Shown: positions 35,360 to 44,786, counted from the stretch's first letter. The stretch: 64,000 nt of DNA from Runella zeae DSM 19591 (GCF_000423565.1 NZ_AUIF01000030.1:1-64000); one strand, 5' to 3'. Translations and numbers: made by a program. Notes: generated from the sequence alone by a model not told the origin.

Positions 35360-36493
35360 ATGATAATTGTCGGGGGAGTGGCGGTGTTGATGTATGCGGT
35401 GGCGTGTATATGGCTTTGCATGATGTGGAATCGTATCAGGTTGCAGCCATCACCCAAAGAAAATAGTTTACCTCTGGATTTTAGATTGTCGGTTATCATT
35501 CCAGTTCGCAACGAAGCGGCCAACATACACGTATTATTAAGTGATTTACAAGGGCAATGCTTAGCCAAAAAATATTTTGAGGTGATTGTGGTGGATGATG
35601 CTTCTACGGATCGTACTGCCGAAATTGTGGAAGACTTTGCGGCAAAAAATGACTTGGATTTAAAATTGATTAAGCTTACAGACAAGCCTGTGAACGCGCC
35701 CAAAAAAAGGGCAATAACGGAAGGCTTGGCGATAGCAACGGGGCAGCTTATTGTTACAACTGACGGAGATTGTAGGGTAGGAGAGCGGTGGCTGGAGGTA
35801 TATGCTCAGACTTATATCCAGACAAAGGCACACTTTATCAGTGGGCCGGTGACATTTGTAGACGAAAAAAATAGCTTTCATGTGTTTCAGACCATCGAAT
35901 TTTCGAGTCTCATAGGAACTGGTGGGTGCTTGCTTGAAGCGGGCTATCCTACGATGTGTAATGGGGCAAATCTGGCCTATGAAAAAAAAGCCTTTGAAAC
36001 AGTGGGAGGGTACAGCGGTGTAGACCAAATTGCTTCAGGAGATGATGAGTTTTTGTTACAAAAAATCAATCAATTTTATGGTGGAGGCGTCTATTTCCTT
36101 AAAAATCAGGCTGCTATTGTACAAACTCAACCCCAAGAAAGCTGGAAGGCTTTTTATCAACAACGTATCCGCTGGGGGAGCAAATGGGCTGTTAATAAAA
36201 GAGTCGCTACTATGGTAGTTGCCATTTTTGTATTTTTAGTAAATACTTTTACATTACTAATATTAACTTCTACATTAATAGATGATTTTCAGGATAAACT
36301 ATTTAATGCAATTTTAATTGTTAAATTTTTGCCAGAATTTTTGTTTTTAAGTTTGATTATCAGATTTTTGAAAAAAAATAGGTTGATTCCTTATATTCCT
36401 TTAGTACAACTTTTTTATCCAATATATGTACTATTGTTTGGGATAGTTTCCCAACGAAAAGGATATGAATGGAAAGGTCGAAAATTGAAATAA
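35360..36493 (+). CDS. Membrane glycosyltransferase family 2
   Basis: This 377-residue GT2 enzyme has an N-terminal membrane helix, a cytoplasmic GT-A domain and two or three C-terminal helices. The nucleotide-sugar motif is LSVIIPVRNEAANI with VVDDASTDRT. The metal motif is TTDGDC, the acceptor region has GASGDDE-type (IASGDDEFLLQ), and the processivity-type motif QQRIRWGSKW (QxxRW-like) is present. This set is typical of glycosyltransferases that work on lipid or polysaccharide acceptors. It lies between a flippase-like protein and a deacetylase and is likely in one operon with them. Confidence 0.9.
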   Translation: MIIVGGVAVLMYAVACIWLCMMWNRIRLQPSPKENSLPLDFRLSVIIPVRNEAANIHVLLSDLQGQCLAKKYFEVIVVDDASTDRTAEIVEDFAAKNDLDLKLIKLTDKPVNAPKKRAITEGLAIATGQLIVTTDGDCRVGERWLEVYAQTYIQTKAHFISGPVTFVDEKNSFHVFQTIEFSSLIGTGGCLLEAGYPTMCNGANLAYEKKAFETVGGYSGVDQIASGDDEFLLQKINQFYGGGVYFLKNQAAIVQTQPQESWKAFYQQRIRWGSKWAVNKRVATMVVAIFVFLVNTFTLLILTSTLIDDFQDKLFNAILIVKFLPEFLFLSLIIRFLKKNRLIPYIPLVQLFYPIYVLLFGIVSQRKGYEWKGRKLK

Positions 36494-36527
36494 AATAAGA
36501 TACCAATCTCCCTAAAAAAAACAGCCC

Positions 36528-37217
36528 ATGATTCCATTGTTTGTACATAAGTCTCCTCTTTTACTAAAGGCAATCTACGCGCCTTTTGTGTGGAATATTC
36601 CGACTCAAGAGAAAGTGGTATACCTTACATTTGATGATGGCCCCATACCAGAAGTGACGGAGTGGGTGCTAGAGCAACTCGCTAAATATCAGGCAAAAGC
36701 AACATTTTTTTGTATTGGTGATAATGTATACAAGCACCCTGAGATTTTTGCAAAACTCGTAGCCCAAGATCACAGTATTGGCAATCATACTTTCAATCAT
36801 CTTAATGGTTGGAAAACCTCTGATACCATGTACTGGGAAAATGTAGGTAGATGTAATGATATACTACCTGTGGAGACCAACTTGTTTAGACCTCCTTATG
36901 GACGCATCAAACTAAGTCAGGCCAAGCCTCTTTTGGAAGACCATCACATTGTAATGTGGGACGTACTCACGGGCGATTTTGAGAAATACCTTAGTCCTGA
37001 GCGCTGCTTAGAAAAAACCCTGCGCTATACTAGCCCAGGGTCGATTGTGGTGTTGCATGATAGTCATAAAGCATGGCGAAACATGAGCTACGTGTTGCCT
37101 CGAATACTAGAGGATTTATCAGAAAGAGGATATCGTTTTGATGCCCTTCCTCAGCAAGCACCTTTGTCCGAAAAATTGTCGTACAGTCATACACAAGCTC
37201 TAAAAACCCAGCATTGA
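36528..37217 (+). CDS. CE4 polysaccharide deacetylase
   Basis: This 229-residue NodB-homology deacetylase has the five CE4 motifs. TFDDGP is motif 1 (base Asp and metal Asp) and HSIGNHTFNH is motif 2 (metal His pair). FRPPYGR is motif 3, VMWDVLTGDF is motif 4 and IVVLHDSHKA is motif 5. No clear signal peptide is present; the N-terminus FVHKSPLLLKAIYAPFVW may be a membrane-proximal helix. It probably removes N- or O-acetyl groups from a glycan made with the upstream GT2 enzyme. Confidence 0.92.
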   Translation: MIPLFVHKSPLLLKAIYAPFVWNIPTQEKVVYLTFDDGPIPEVTEWVLEQLAKYQAKATFFCIGDNVYKHPEIFAKLVAQDHSIGNHTFNHLNGWKTSDTMYWENVGRCNDILPVETNLFRPPYGRIKLSQAKPLLEDHHIVMWDVLTGDFEKYLSPERCLEKTLRYTSPGSIVVLHDSHKAWRNMSYVLPRILEDLSERGYRFDALPQQAPLSEKLSYSHTQALKTQH

Positions 37218-37245
37218 ATTGGGGAAGTGATTGTAATTTAATAAA

Positions 37246-38970
37246 TTAGAGATTTTGCTTTTTCATTTCTTTGACGGCATAATCGGCGGCTCGTGCCGTC
37301 AAAGCCATATAAGTTAGTGAGGGATTTTGACAAGCCGAAGAAGCCATACAAGCACCGTCAGACACAAACACATTTTTGCAAGCGTGTACTTGATTGAAGC
37401 CATTTAGTACGGACGTCTTGGGATCGCGGCCCATGCGAGCAGTGCCCATCTCATGGATAGCAAGTCCGGGTGCTTGGTGATTGTCAAAAGCGGCGGTTAC
37501 TTTAATACCTGCACGATGCATCATTTCTTGCGCCTGTTCGATTGCATCCAATACCATTTTGTCTTCATTCTCATTCCACCGACAGTCGATTTTGAGGGTA
37601 GGTAAGCCCCATTTATCTTTTTTGTCGTGGTCGAGTTCTATTTTGTTGTCGATGTGTGGAAGCATTTCCCCCATGCCTGTCATGCTGAAAGTCCAACGAC
37701 CAGGGCGGGTCATGCTTTCTTTAAACTCGCTCCCAAACTCCAAATTTCCAGAGCCACGCTCCCAACCTTGCCTTCCTGCGCCGCAGGCATAGGCATAGCC
37801 CCGTACAAAATCTTTTTGGCGGTCGTTGCCTAAATTGCGAAAACGAGGTACATAGGAGCCCGCAGGACGCCGCCCGAAGTAATATTGGTCATCAAAATCA
37901 CGACCTTCATAGACGCCACTAACTCGGATACGATAGTTGTGGTCCATCAGATAGTGCCCCAAAGCACCGCTATCGTTGCCTAGTCCGTTTGGAAAACGAT
38001 CCGAAACAGAGTTCATCATGATAGCAGTACTGTTGAGGGTACCAGCATTGACAAAGATAATACGGGCATAATATTCGGTCATAGCAAGGGTATTGGCATC
38101 AATGACTCTGACGCCCGTAGCTTTTCCTTTTTTGTCGTCATAAATGATAGAATGTACGATAGAAAAAGGCAACAGTGTGAGCTTGCCAGTTTTGACGGCG
38201 GCAGGCAAAGTAGAAGACTGAGTGCTAAAATACGCTCCAAAAGGGCACCCACGGCTACACCAGTTGCGAGATTGACAAGCCGAACGCCCTAGAGCGGTAT
38301 GAATAGCCGAAGGCTTGCTCAAATTGGCAGTTCGGCTGATGATAAAGTGACGATCGTTGTAATATTTGGCAACCGTTTTTTGGAAATGTTTTTCTAAGCA
38401 ATTGAGCTCAAAAGGGGGCAGAAATTCGCCGTCGGGCAGGGTTTTAATTCCGTCTTTGTTGCCTGCAACCCCAATGAATTTTTCGACATAGCTATACCAA
38501 GGAGCCATGTCTTTATACCTAATAGGCCAATCAACGCCAATTCCTTCGCGGGCATTTTCTTCAAAATTGTCTTCATTCCAGCGCTGAACCCACCGCGCCC
38601 ACATGAGTGATTTGCCCCCAACTTGATAGCCCCTTGTCCAGTCAAAAGGTTTGACTTGAGTATAAGGATGCTCATCGTCTTTTACAAAAAAGTGATTGCT
38701 ATATTCGTTGGCAGCGGGCCCTGTTTTGCGTTGGATAGGCACCCGTTCGGCGATTTCGAGCGGAAGCCGCCCCCGATGAGCCATTTCCCAAGGAGCCGAC
38801 ATGGTAGTGGGATAATCGGTGACGTGTTTTACGTCACGGCCACGCTCCAGTACGAGGGTTCGTAAACCTTTTTCGGTCAGTTCTTTAGCGGCCCATCCAC
38901 CACTGATTCCCGAGCCAATGACAATGGCATCGTAAGTATTATTTTTTTGCGCGTCGAGGTTGAGATACAT
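37246..38970 (-). CDS. GMC-family oxidoreductase
   Basis: This 574-residue FAD enzyme is of the glucose-methanol-choline family, close to bacterial glucose/gluconate dehydrogenase large subunits. The FAD motif is YDAIVIGSGISGGWAAKELT. The GMC signature region is YQVGGKSLMWARWVQRWNED, and C-terminal residues are AIHEMGTARMGRDPKTS with the catalytic-type His. Its NWCSRGCPFGAYFSTQS stretch contains two Cys and is typical of this subgroup. The small subunit (gluconate 2-dehydrogenase subunit 3) that often accompanies it is absent next door. It probably oxidises a sugar. Confidence 0.9.
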   Translation of the reverse strand: MYLNLDAQKNNTYDAIVIGSGISGGWAAKELTEKGLRTLVLERGRDVKHVTDYPTTMSAPWEMAHRGRLPLEIAERVPIQRKTGPAANEYSNHFFVKDDEHPYTQVKPFDWTRGYQVGGKSLMWARWVQRWNEDNFEENAREGIGVDWPIRYKDMAPWYSYVEKFIGVAGNKDGIKTLPDGEFLPPFELNCLEKHFQKTVAKYYNDRHFIISRTANLSKPSAIHTALGRSACQSRNWCSRGCPFGAYFSTQSSTLPAAVKTGKLTLLPFSIVHSIIYDDKKGKATGVRVIDANTLAMTEYYARIIFVNAGTLNSTAIMMNSVSDRFPNGLGNDSGALGHYLMDHNYRIRVSGVYEGRDFDDQYYFGRRPAGSYVPRFRNLGNDRQKDFVRGYAYACGAGRQGWERGSGNLEFGSEFKESMTRPGRWTFSMTGMGEMLPHIDNKIELDHDKKDKWGLPTLKIDCRWNENEDKMVLDAIEQAQEMMHRAGIKVTAAFDNHQAPGLAIHEMGTARMGRDPKTSVLNGFNQVHACKNVFVSDGACMASSACQNPSLTYMALTARAADYAVKEMKKQNL

Positions 38971-39113
38971 TCTGGGATAATGTTTAGCTAAACTTATTAT
39001 AATAAGTCTCAGCGTTGTTTTTTATACCTCTTGTTGTTTCTTGTTTTTACGCAAAAAGAAAAAATGATACGCCTAAAAAGCTTAATTTGCGACTACTTAA
39101 AGAATCATAGTTT

Positions 39114-39962
39114 ATGACTCCCTCTTTTGAAGGTACCGAAAAATACGTTGCTACGCGCGAGTTGGCCGTGGCGGTCAATGCCTCAGTAAGTTTACAAAAA
39201 CCCCTACTAATCAAAGGTGAGCCGGGTACTGGCAAAACCATGCTGGCTTATGAAGTGTCAAAAGCTTTGGGTAAACGGCTCATTACGTGGCATGTCAAAT
39301 CTACCACTACGGCGCATCAGGGCTTGTATGAATATGATGCTGTGTCACGTTTGCGAGACTCACAGCTAGGTGACAAACGAGTATATGAGGTCGAAAACTA
39401 CATCAAAAAAGGGAAATTGTGGGAGGCTTTTGAGTCCGATGAGCAGGTGGTGCTGCTGATTGACGAAATTGACAAAGCTGATATCGAGTTTCCAAATGAT
39501 TTGCTTCAAGAACTCGACCGCATGGAGTTTTTTTGTTATGAACTCAACCGAACTATTGCTGCCAAACAGCGACCTATCGTGATTATTACTTCCAACAATG
39601 AAAAAGAGCTTCCTGACGCATTTTTGAGGAGATGTTTTTTTCATTTTATCCGTTTTCCTGACCGGCTCACCATGCAGCAGATTGTGGAGGTACACTATCC
39701 TGAGCTTGACAAAGAACTGCTAGAGCGTGCTTTGAAAGCGTTTTTTGCGGTCAGAGAGGTCAAAGCCCTCAAGAAAAAACCTTCTACTAGCGAGCTGATT
39801 GATTGGATAAAATTGCTTTTGTGGGCCAAAGTATCTTCCGACGACCTCAAAGACTTGGAGACCATGCCCGAAGTGCCACCATTTTTGGGAGCTTTATTGA
39901 AAAACGAACAAGACCATGACTTGTATGCGGCTCTCCGAGCCAAAGGTTTTAAACCTTACTAA
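39114..39962 (+). CDS. MoxR-family AAA ATPase
   Basis: This 282-residue AAA ATPase has Walker A LIKGEPGTGKTMLAYEVSK, Walker B EQVVLLIDEIDKAD, and sensor or arginine-finger stretches PIVIITSNNEKELPDAFLRR. The MoxR family acts as chaperone-like partner of VWA proteins. The next gene, 13 bases downstream, is such a VWA protein, so the two likely form a metal- or cofactor-insertion module. The client is not encoded nearby. It probably works in the cytoplasm. Confidence 0.92.
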   Translation: MTPSFEGTEKYVATRELAVAVNASVSLQKPLLIKGEPGTGKTMLAYEVSKALGKRLITWHVKSTTTAHQGLYEYDAVSRLRDSQLGDKRVYEVENYIKKGKLWEAFESDEQVVLLIDEIDKADIEFPNDLLQELDRMEFFCYELNRTIAAKQRPIVIITSNNEKELPDAFLRRCFFHFIRFPDRLTMQQIVEVHYPELDKELLERALKAFFAVREVKALKKKPSTSELIDWIKLLLWAKVSSDDLKDLETMPEVPPFLGALLKNEQDHDLYAALRAKGFKPY

Positions 39963-39975
39963 CTCTCACTAAGCT

Positions 39976-41184
39976 ATGTTTCTTGATTTCTTTTTATTGC
40001 TCAAAAAACACGCCCTACCTGTCTCAGTGGGCGAATACCTTGTATTGTTGGAAGGATTGAAAAAACAAATCATTGAGATGAGTGTGGAAGAGTTTTATTA
40101 TTTCAGTCGAACTGCTCTCATCAAAAATGAAATGCACTATGATTTGTTTGACCGACTTTTTTCGGAATATTTCAAAAATGCGCAGTCGGTACAAACCAAA
40201 ATCCTTGATACCAATCTCCCTCCCGAATGGTTTGAAAATGCGCTGATGCGTGAGCTCACAGAAGAAGAAAAGGCCCTAATTGAGCGTATGGGCGGATTAG
40301 ATAAGTTATTTGAAAGGTTTCAAGAATTGCTCCAAAACCAAAACGAACGACACGACGGTGGCAATACTTGGATAGGTACGGGTGGCACTTCGCCTTTTGG
40401 TTTTAATGGCTATAATCCAGAGGGGTTTCGACTAAAAGGCCCTTCTTCTGGCAACCGAACGGCGGCTAAGGTTTGGGAAAATAGAGAGTATAAAAACTAC
40501 GACGAAGAGGTAGAACTCAATACCCGAAACATAAAAATGGCTTTGCGCCGCCTGCGCATCTTGACCCGTGAAGGACGAGAAGAAGAACTTGATATGGATG
40601 CCACGATCGAAGGTACTAGCCGAAATGGTGGAATATTGGATATACATCTCCACCCTTCTCGCAAAAACAATGTCAAAGTGCTGTTGCTATTGGATGTGGG
40701 TGGGTCGATGGACGACCATATTGAGCTGTGTTCAGAGTTGTTTTCGGCGGCAAAGTACCAATTCAAACACCTTGAGCATTATTATTTTCATAACTGTGTT
40801 TATGAAACACTGTGGCGCGACAACAGCCGGCGGCATTCGCGAGTGCCTACGCTAGAGGTCTTACACAAATACAACAAAGATTATAAAGTGATTTTTGTGG
40901 GGGATGCTTCTATGGCTTCGTATGAAATTACGCACGCCAAAGGTAGTGTGGAGCATTACAACGAAGAAGCCGGACTAACGTGGCTCAATCGCTTCAAAGA
41001 GCAATATCCGCATTTGGTTTGGCTCAATCCTGTGACAGTGGCAGATTATTGGCAATATACCCACAGTATTAGTATCATTCGTGAATGGACCGACAATCGG
41101 ATGTTTCCACTCACATTGGCAGGGCTTACTCAAGCTATGAAGTGTTTGAAAAATCCTAAAATAAAGTTTGAGAATAAAATTTAA
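39976..41184 (+). CDS. VWA-domain protein of the CoxE-like type
   Basis: This 402-residue protein has an N-terminal helical region and a C-terminal von Willebrand A domain (about residues 230-400). The metal site is LLLLDVGGSMDDHIEL, where DVGGS replaces the more common DxSxS, and the second part is VIFVGDASMASYEI. It also has RTAAKVWENREYKNYDEEVE in the middle. With the upstream MoxR ATPase it forms the widely conserved MoxR-VWA pair, which in characterised systems matures or assembles enzymes. The client here is unknown. Confidence 0.88.
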   Translation: MFLDFFLLLKKHALPVSVGEYLVLLEGLKKQIIEMSVEEFYYFSRTALIKNEMHYDLFDRLFSEYFKNAQSVQTKILDTNLPPEWFENALMRELTEEEKALIERMGGLDKLFERFQELLQNQNERHDGGNTWIGTGGTSPFGFNGYNPEGFRLKGPSSGNRTAAKVWENREYKNYDEEVELNTRNIKMALRRLRILTREGREEELDMDATIEGTSRNGGILDIHLHPSRKNNVKVLLLLDVGGSMDDHIELCSELFSAAKYQFKHLEHYYFHNCVYETLWRDNSRRHSRVPTLEVLHKYNKDYKVIFVGDASMASYEITHAKGSVEHYNEEAGLTWLNRFKEQYPHLVWLNPVTVADYWQYTHSISIIREWTDNRMFPLTLAGLTQAMKCLKNPKIKFENKI

Positions 41185-41240
41185 TAGCCCCAGCACATCT
41201 TTGCTAAGATTGTATCATTTTCTAAATCAGAGTGTTTTAT

Positions 41241-41945
41241 ATGCATTTATTTTATCAACCCAATTTCTCCGAAATCACAGCCCTCACCGACGACGAAGCC
41301 TTTCATGCTGCCAAAGTATTGAGGCTGCGTCAGGGAGAAAGCGTACAAGTCACAGACGGGAAAGGAAGCTGGTATGAAGCCGTGGTTCAATCAAGTACTC
41401 CTAAAAATTGTATTCTTAAAGTTACAAATCAAATACTCCAACCACCACGAAAATACCATATTGAAATAGCACTTGCTCCTACCAAAAATATGGATCGTAT
41501 TGAGTGGTTTGTGGAAAAAGCCACCGAAATAGGCATTGACAAAATATCGTTTTTTTATACCAAACATTCCGAACGAAAGACGCTAAAATTGGAACGTATC
41601 CATAAAATAGCCGTGTCTGCGATGAAGCAATCTTTGCAAGCGTATCTACCAGAGGTAGCAGAAGTAGGAGATTTTGAGAAATGGATTGTGAGGCAATCCG
41701 ATGCCAATACTCAAAAATGGATAGCACATTTGCCCGAAAACGAAGTACCTCCTCACTTACTCAAAGCAGCTACGTCGGGCGAGCATTATACTGTGTTGAT
41801 TGGTCCCGAAGGCGATTTTGCAGCCTCAGAGATTGCACTAGCTCAAATTCATGGATTTAGGATGGCTACTCTTGGAAATACGCGTCTACGTACCGAAACC
41901 GCCGCTTTGGCGGCTTGTCAGGTATTGCACCATGTCAATATCTAA
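41241..41945 (+). CDS. rsmE: 16S rRNA (uracil-1498-N3)-methyltransferase RsmE
   Basis: This 234-residue methyltransferase of the SPOUT class methylates U1498 of 16S rRNA. It has the N-terminal PUA-like motif FHAAKVLRLRQGESVQVTDG, then IEWFVEKATEIGIDKISFF and MKQSLQAYLPEV. The SAM-binding knot is VLIGPEGDF followed by LGNTRLRTETAALAAC. An in-frame GTG at 41232 precedes the ATG; the ATG gives the conserved MHLFY start. It follows the VWA gene after 56 bases. Confidence 0.95.
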   Translation: MHLFYQPNFSEITALTDDEAFHAAKVLRLRQGESVQVTDGKGSWYEAVVQSSTPKNCILKVTNQILQPPRKYHIEIALAPTKNMDRIEWFVEKATEIGIDKISFFYTKHSERKTLKLERIHKIAVSAMKQSLQAYLPEVAEVGDFEKWIVRQSDANTQKWIAHLPENEVPPHLLKAATSGEHYTVLIGPEGDFAASEIALAQIHGFRMATLGNTRLRTETAALAACQVLHHVNI

Positions 41946-42072
41946 TACGCTTCAAGAATAAATTCGCCACGGTTCACTTGCTTAATAACACGATTCACTA
42001 CTTCTTATTTGATTTGCGGGGGAGAGATGTATCACCTTTGAAGCATCAAAAACAATCTAATACTCTCCCGTT

Positions 42073-42477
42073 ATGTTACAGCCACAACTCTTGCCTTTAC
42101 CTCTCGTAGAAAAAAAATCAGTTCATCGCCTTTGTTTACACGTAGGAGGGATTGTCAGAATGATGGATACCCAAAACATCATGTATCTTCAATCTGAAGT
42201 AAACTACACGCGTTTTTTCACGAAAGATGGAAAGGCTTATTTGGAAGCAAAAACCCTCAAGCACTTCAATGGCGTATTGGAAGGCTCCGATTTTATCAGA
42301 ATTCATAAGTCATTTTTAGTAAACAAAAATTTTATTGTTGAAATGACGCCCGAATTTGTCGAATTGCGCAATGGTGTACAGTTGCCCGTATCGCGCCGCA
42401 AACGCCGTGCGTTGAAAAAAAACCGAGCAATCACTTCCGTTTTTTCTTCTTTTACCAAAATGGATAAGTGGTACTAA
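42073..42477 (+). CDS. Stand-alone LytTR DNA-binding protein
   Basis: This 134-residue protein is a LytTR DNA-binding domain without a receiver domain. Its core is MYLQSEVNYTRFFTKDGK, then the conserved SDFIRIHKSFLVNKNFI. Towards the end it has ELRNGVQLPVSRRKRRALKK. Full-length LytR/AlgR regulators carry an N-terminal receiver; here only about 30 unstructured residues precede the domain. It may be a small regulator controlled by abundance or by a partner. No kinase gene is adjacent. Confidence 0.85.
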   Translation: MLQPQLLPLPLVEKKSVHRLCLHVGGIVRMMDTQNIMYLQSEVNYTRFFTKDGKAYLEAKTLKHFNGVLEGSDFIRIHKSFLVNKNFIVEMTPEFVELRNGVQLPVSRRKRRALKKNRAITSVFSSFTKMDKWY

Positions 42478-42577
42478 ATTTGATAGAGATTCGTTGTAAT
42501 TGTTGCACAAACTTGCGTATTAGATTAGTTTGCGTTAAGTTAGTGAAACGGTTTAAAACCCTTAGATAAAGGCTACA

Positions 42578-43249
42578 ATGAATCTCAAAAAATCAGTTTT
42601 ATCCACCTTAATTATTGTCTTAGGAATAGTATCGGCAGCTCATGCGCAGTATGCCTACAAAATTGCAAAACTCAAATATGGCGGCGGCGGTGATTGGTAT
42701 GCCAACAAAACGTCCATGCCAAATTTGATTAAATTTTGTAATCAAAACCTAAGGATGAATATTTTTCCTGAAGAAGATATTGTAGAACCTGGTAGCCCTG
42801 ATTTGTTTTCCTATCCTTTTATTCACCTCACTGGGCACGGAAATGTGCTATTTTCGGATTCCGAATCTCGTAACCTGCGCAAATACCTGATTTCGGGTGG
42901 ATTTCTGCATTTAGATGATAATTATGGTTTAGATAAATATATTCGCCGTGAAATGAAAAAGGTATTTCCCGAACTAGAGTTTGTGGAAATACCTTTTTCG
43001 CATCCTGTATATCACCAAAAATTTCAATTTCCCAACGGACTCCCAAAAGTGCACGAGCATGATTCTAAAACCCCACAGGGTTTTGGATTGTTTTGGGAAG
43101 GTCGGTTGGTTTGTTTTTATAGTTATGAGTGTGATTTGGGAAATGGGTGGGAAGATCAGAGTGTATACAACGACCCCGAAGAACTACGTCAACAGGCTTT
43201 GCGAATGGGTGCCAATTTGGTACAGTATGCACTTACTGTAAATCAATAA
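42578..43249 (+). CDS. DUF4159 domain-containing protein
   Basis: This 223-residue protein has a signal peptide (LIIVLGIVSAAHAQ) and a full-length DUF4159 domain. The domain begins YKIAKLKYGGGGDWYANKT and includes PFIHLTGHGNVLFSD, GGFLHLDDNYGLD and PFSHPVYHQKF, features constant in this family. DUF4159 proteins are commonly encoded near MoxR, DUF58 and VWA genes in Bacteroidota, and this window has a MoxR-VWA pair only a few genes upstream. The molecular role is unknown. Confidence 0.9.
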   Translation: MNLKKSVLSTLIIVLGIVSAAHAQYAYKIAKLKYGGGGDWYANKTSMPNLIKFCNQNLRMNIFPEEDIVEPGSPDLFSYPFIHLTGHGNVLFSDSESRNLRKYLISGGFLHLDDNYGLDKYIRREMKKVFPELEFVEIPFSHPVYHQKFQFPNGLPKVHEHDSKTPQGFGLFWEGRLVCFYSYECDLGNGWEDQSVYNDPEELRQQALRMGANLVQYALTVNQ

Positions 43250-43315
43250 ATTAACTTGCCTATCCGTTTGATTCAAACCCAAAACGCAAGGAAGCGAAAT
43301 TTCGCCTCAAAAAGG

Positions 43316-43346
43316 TTGTTTCTACCAAAAGGTTTCCTTAGTTTTG
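43316..43346 (+). promoter_or_regulatory. Candidate promoter of the desaturase gene
   Basis: TTG (43316-43318) and TAGTTTTG (43339-43346) are separated by 20 bases, a full match to the Bacteroidota -33/-7 form. It supports the ATG start at 43386, since the TTG start at 43344 would lie inside the -7 box. Confidence 0.6.
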
Positions 43347-43385
43347 TACAAGTTTAAAATCATTAAAAATAACCTACTTCATTAC

Positions 43386-44183
43386 ATGTACGTAGTTTTG
43401 GCCGCTTTTTTTGGGCACTGGTATCTTTCTTTATTTTGTCAGACGTTTTTTTTGCATCGCTATTCTGCCCACAAGATGTTTACGATGAATAAGTTTTGGG
43501 AGAAGTTTTTTTACGCCCTTACTTACATCTCGCAAGGGTCTTCTTACCTAAGTCCTCGTGCGTATGCTATCTTGCACCGTATGCACCACGCTTTTAGCGA
43601 CACCGAAAAAGACCCTCACTCTCCTCATCATACCGAAAATGTATTCACGATGATGTGGAAAACCAAAGATCTTTATAACGCAGTTTTGAATCGCAAAGTT
43701 AAAGTAGAAGCACGTTTTGAGCGTGATTATCCTTATTGGGAAAAACTCGAAAAACTAGGCGATTCGTGGATTTCACGTTTAGGATGGGGGATTTTATACT
43801 CGTTGTTTTATATTTTTGCCTTCATTTATTTAGATATGCACTGGGCATTTTTCTTGTTGTTGCCTATTCACTATTTAATGGGTCCCGTACATGGTGCTAT
43901 CGTCAATTGGAGTGGTCATAAGTACGGTTACCAAAATTTTGACAATAAAGACGAATCAAAAAATTCCCTTGTTTTTGACTTGTTGATGATGGGGGAGTTG
44001 TTCCAAAACAACCATCATAAACTTCCAAACCGGGTCAATTTTGGTACTAAATGGTTTGAGTTTGATCCTACTTATCCAGTGATTAAGTTTTTGAGTTGGA
44101 CCAAAATCATCAAGATGAAAGAATCGAAGGTAGGGGTAGAAGTGCCTAAACCAAAAGAAGCTTCTCCCACGCATTTGTTTTAG
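43386..44183 (+). CDS. Membrane fatty acid desaturase (acyl-CoA desaturase type)
   Basis: This protein of about 265 residues is an integral-membrane di-iron desaturase. Histidine boxes are LHRYSAHK, LHRMHHAFSD and FQNNHHKLPN, the last two with the HxxHH-like and NNHH forms used in bacterial delta-9 desaturases. Two pairs of hydrophobic segments are visible. It introduces a double bond into a membrane acyl chain. The start is set by the upstream promoter; a TTG at 43344 would add 14 residues. Confidence 0.88.
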   Translation: MYVVLAAFFGHWYLSLFCQTFFLHRYSAHKMFTMNKFWEKFFYALTYISQGSSYLSPRAYAILHRMHHAFSDTEKDPHSPHHTENVFTMMWKTKDLYNAVLNRKVKVEARFERDYPYWEKLEKLGDSWISRLGWGILYSLFYIFAFIYLDMHWAFFLLLPIHYLMGPVHGAIVNWSGHKYGYQNFDNKDESKNSLVFDLLMMGELFQNNHHKLPNRVNFGTKWFEFDPTYPVIKFLSWTKIIKMKESKVGVEVPKPKEASPTHLF

Positions 44184-44200
44184 CAATAAATATCAAGATA

Positions 44201-44242
44201 CCAAACAAAAGCCCGACGCATACACGTCGGGCTTTTGTTTGG
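44201..44242. terminator. Strong bidirectional terminator
   Basis: An 18-bp perfect stem (44201-44218 with 44225-44242) with a 6-base loop lies between the convergent desaturase and nucleotidase genes. A and T runs lie within the outer stem, suiting both directions. Confidence 0.9.
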
Positions 44243-44255
44243 TAGTTAATCAAGC

Positions 44256-44786
44256 TCAACCCAAAAGTTGCAAGATTTCTTCCCAATTCATGACACGTTG
44301 GTAGGCCGTTTCTTCGAGATTGTGAGCAGCGTTAAAAAGTAACCCCTTTCCTTTGAAGGTTTTTAAGTTGCGGGGCATATCGTCGATAAGGTAGTCACCC
44401 GACAAAACACTTTTGTCGCCACAAAATACAATGTGTGTCCACGGAATAAAATCAAAATATTGGCGTAGCCAATCATACTTTTCGCGGAAAGAATTTGGAA
44501 ACTCAAGCGCGGCAGTAGCTACAAAAATTTCATATTTTTTGCTCAACTCAAGTACAGCTTCGCGGGCGTTGGGGATGAGTGGAATATCGCTAAAAAAACC
44601 TGGAGCTTGGATAATATGGTAAAGCCGTTGGCTCAGTTCAGTGGAAAGGATTTGATGAAATGCTACTTTGTTAAAAGCTTCGCGTGAAAGACCAGTTTCA
44701 AATTCGTTGAAAACAATGTCGGCGAGTTTATCGTGCGTAGCAGCTAATACATCGTCTTGGTCTAAAATGAGGCGGGGTTTTGACAT
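44256..44786 (-). CDS. 5'(3')-deoxyribonucleotidase (HAD superfamily)
   Basis: This 176-residue protein is a HAD-type nucleotidase of the NT5C family. The nucleophile motif is RLILDQDDVLAATHDK, with the two Asp of the DxD motif. The middle holds FVATAALEFPNSFREKYDWL, and the C-terminal acidic motif is GDYLIDDMPRN. It dephosphorylates deoxyribonucleoside monophosphates and helps balance dNTP pools. The gene is alone, convergent with the desaturase. Confidence 0.88.
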   Translation of the reverse strand: MSKPRLILDQDDVLAATHDKLADIVFNEFETGLSREAFNKVAFHQILSTELSQRLYHIIQAPGFFSDIPLIPNAREAVLELSKKYEIFVATAALEFPNSFREKYDWLRQYFDFIPWTHIVFCGDKSVLSGDYLIDDMPRNLKTFKGKGLLFNAAHNLEETAYQRVMNWEEILQLLG

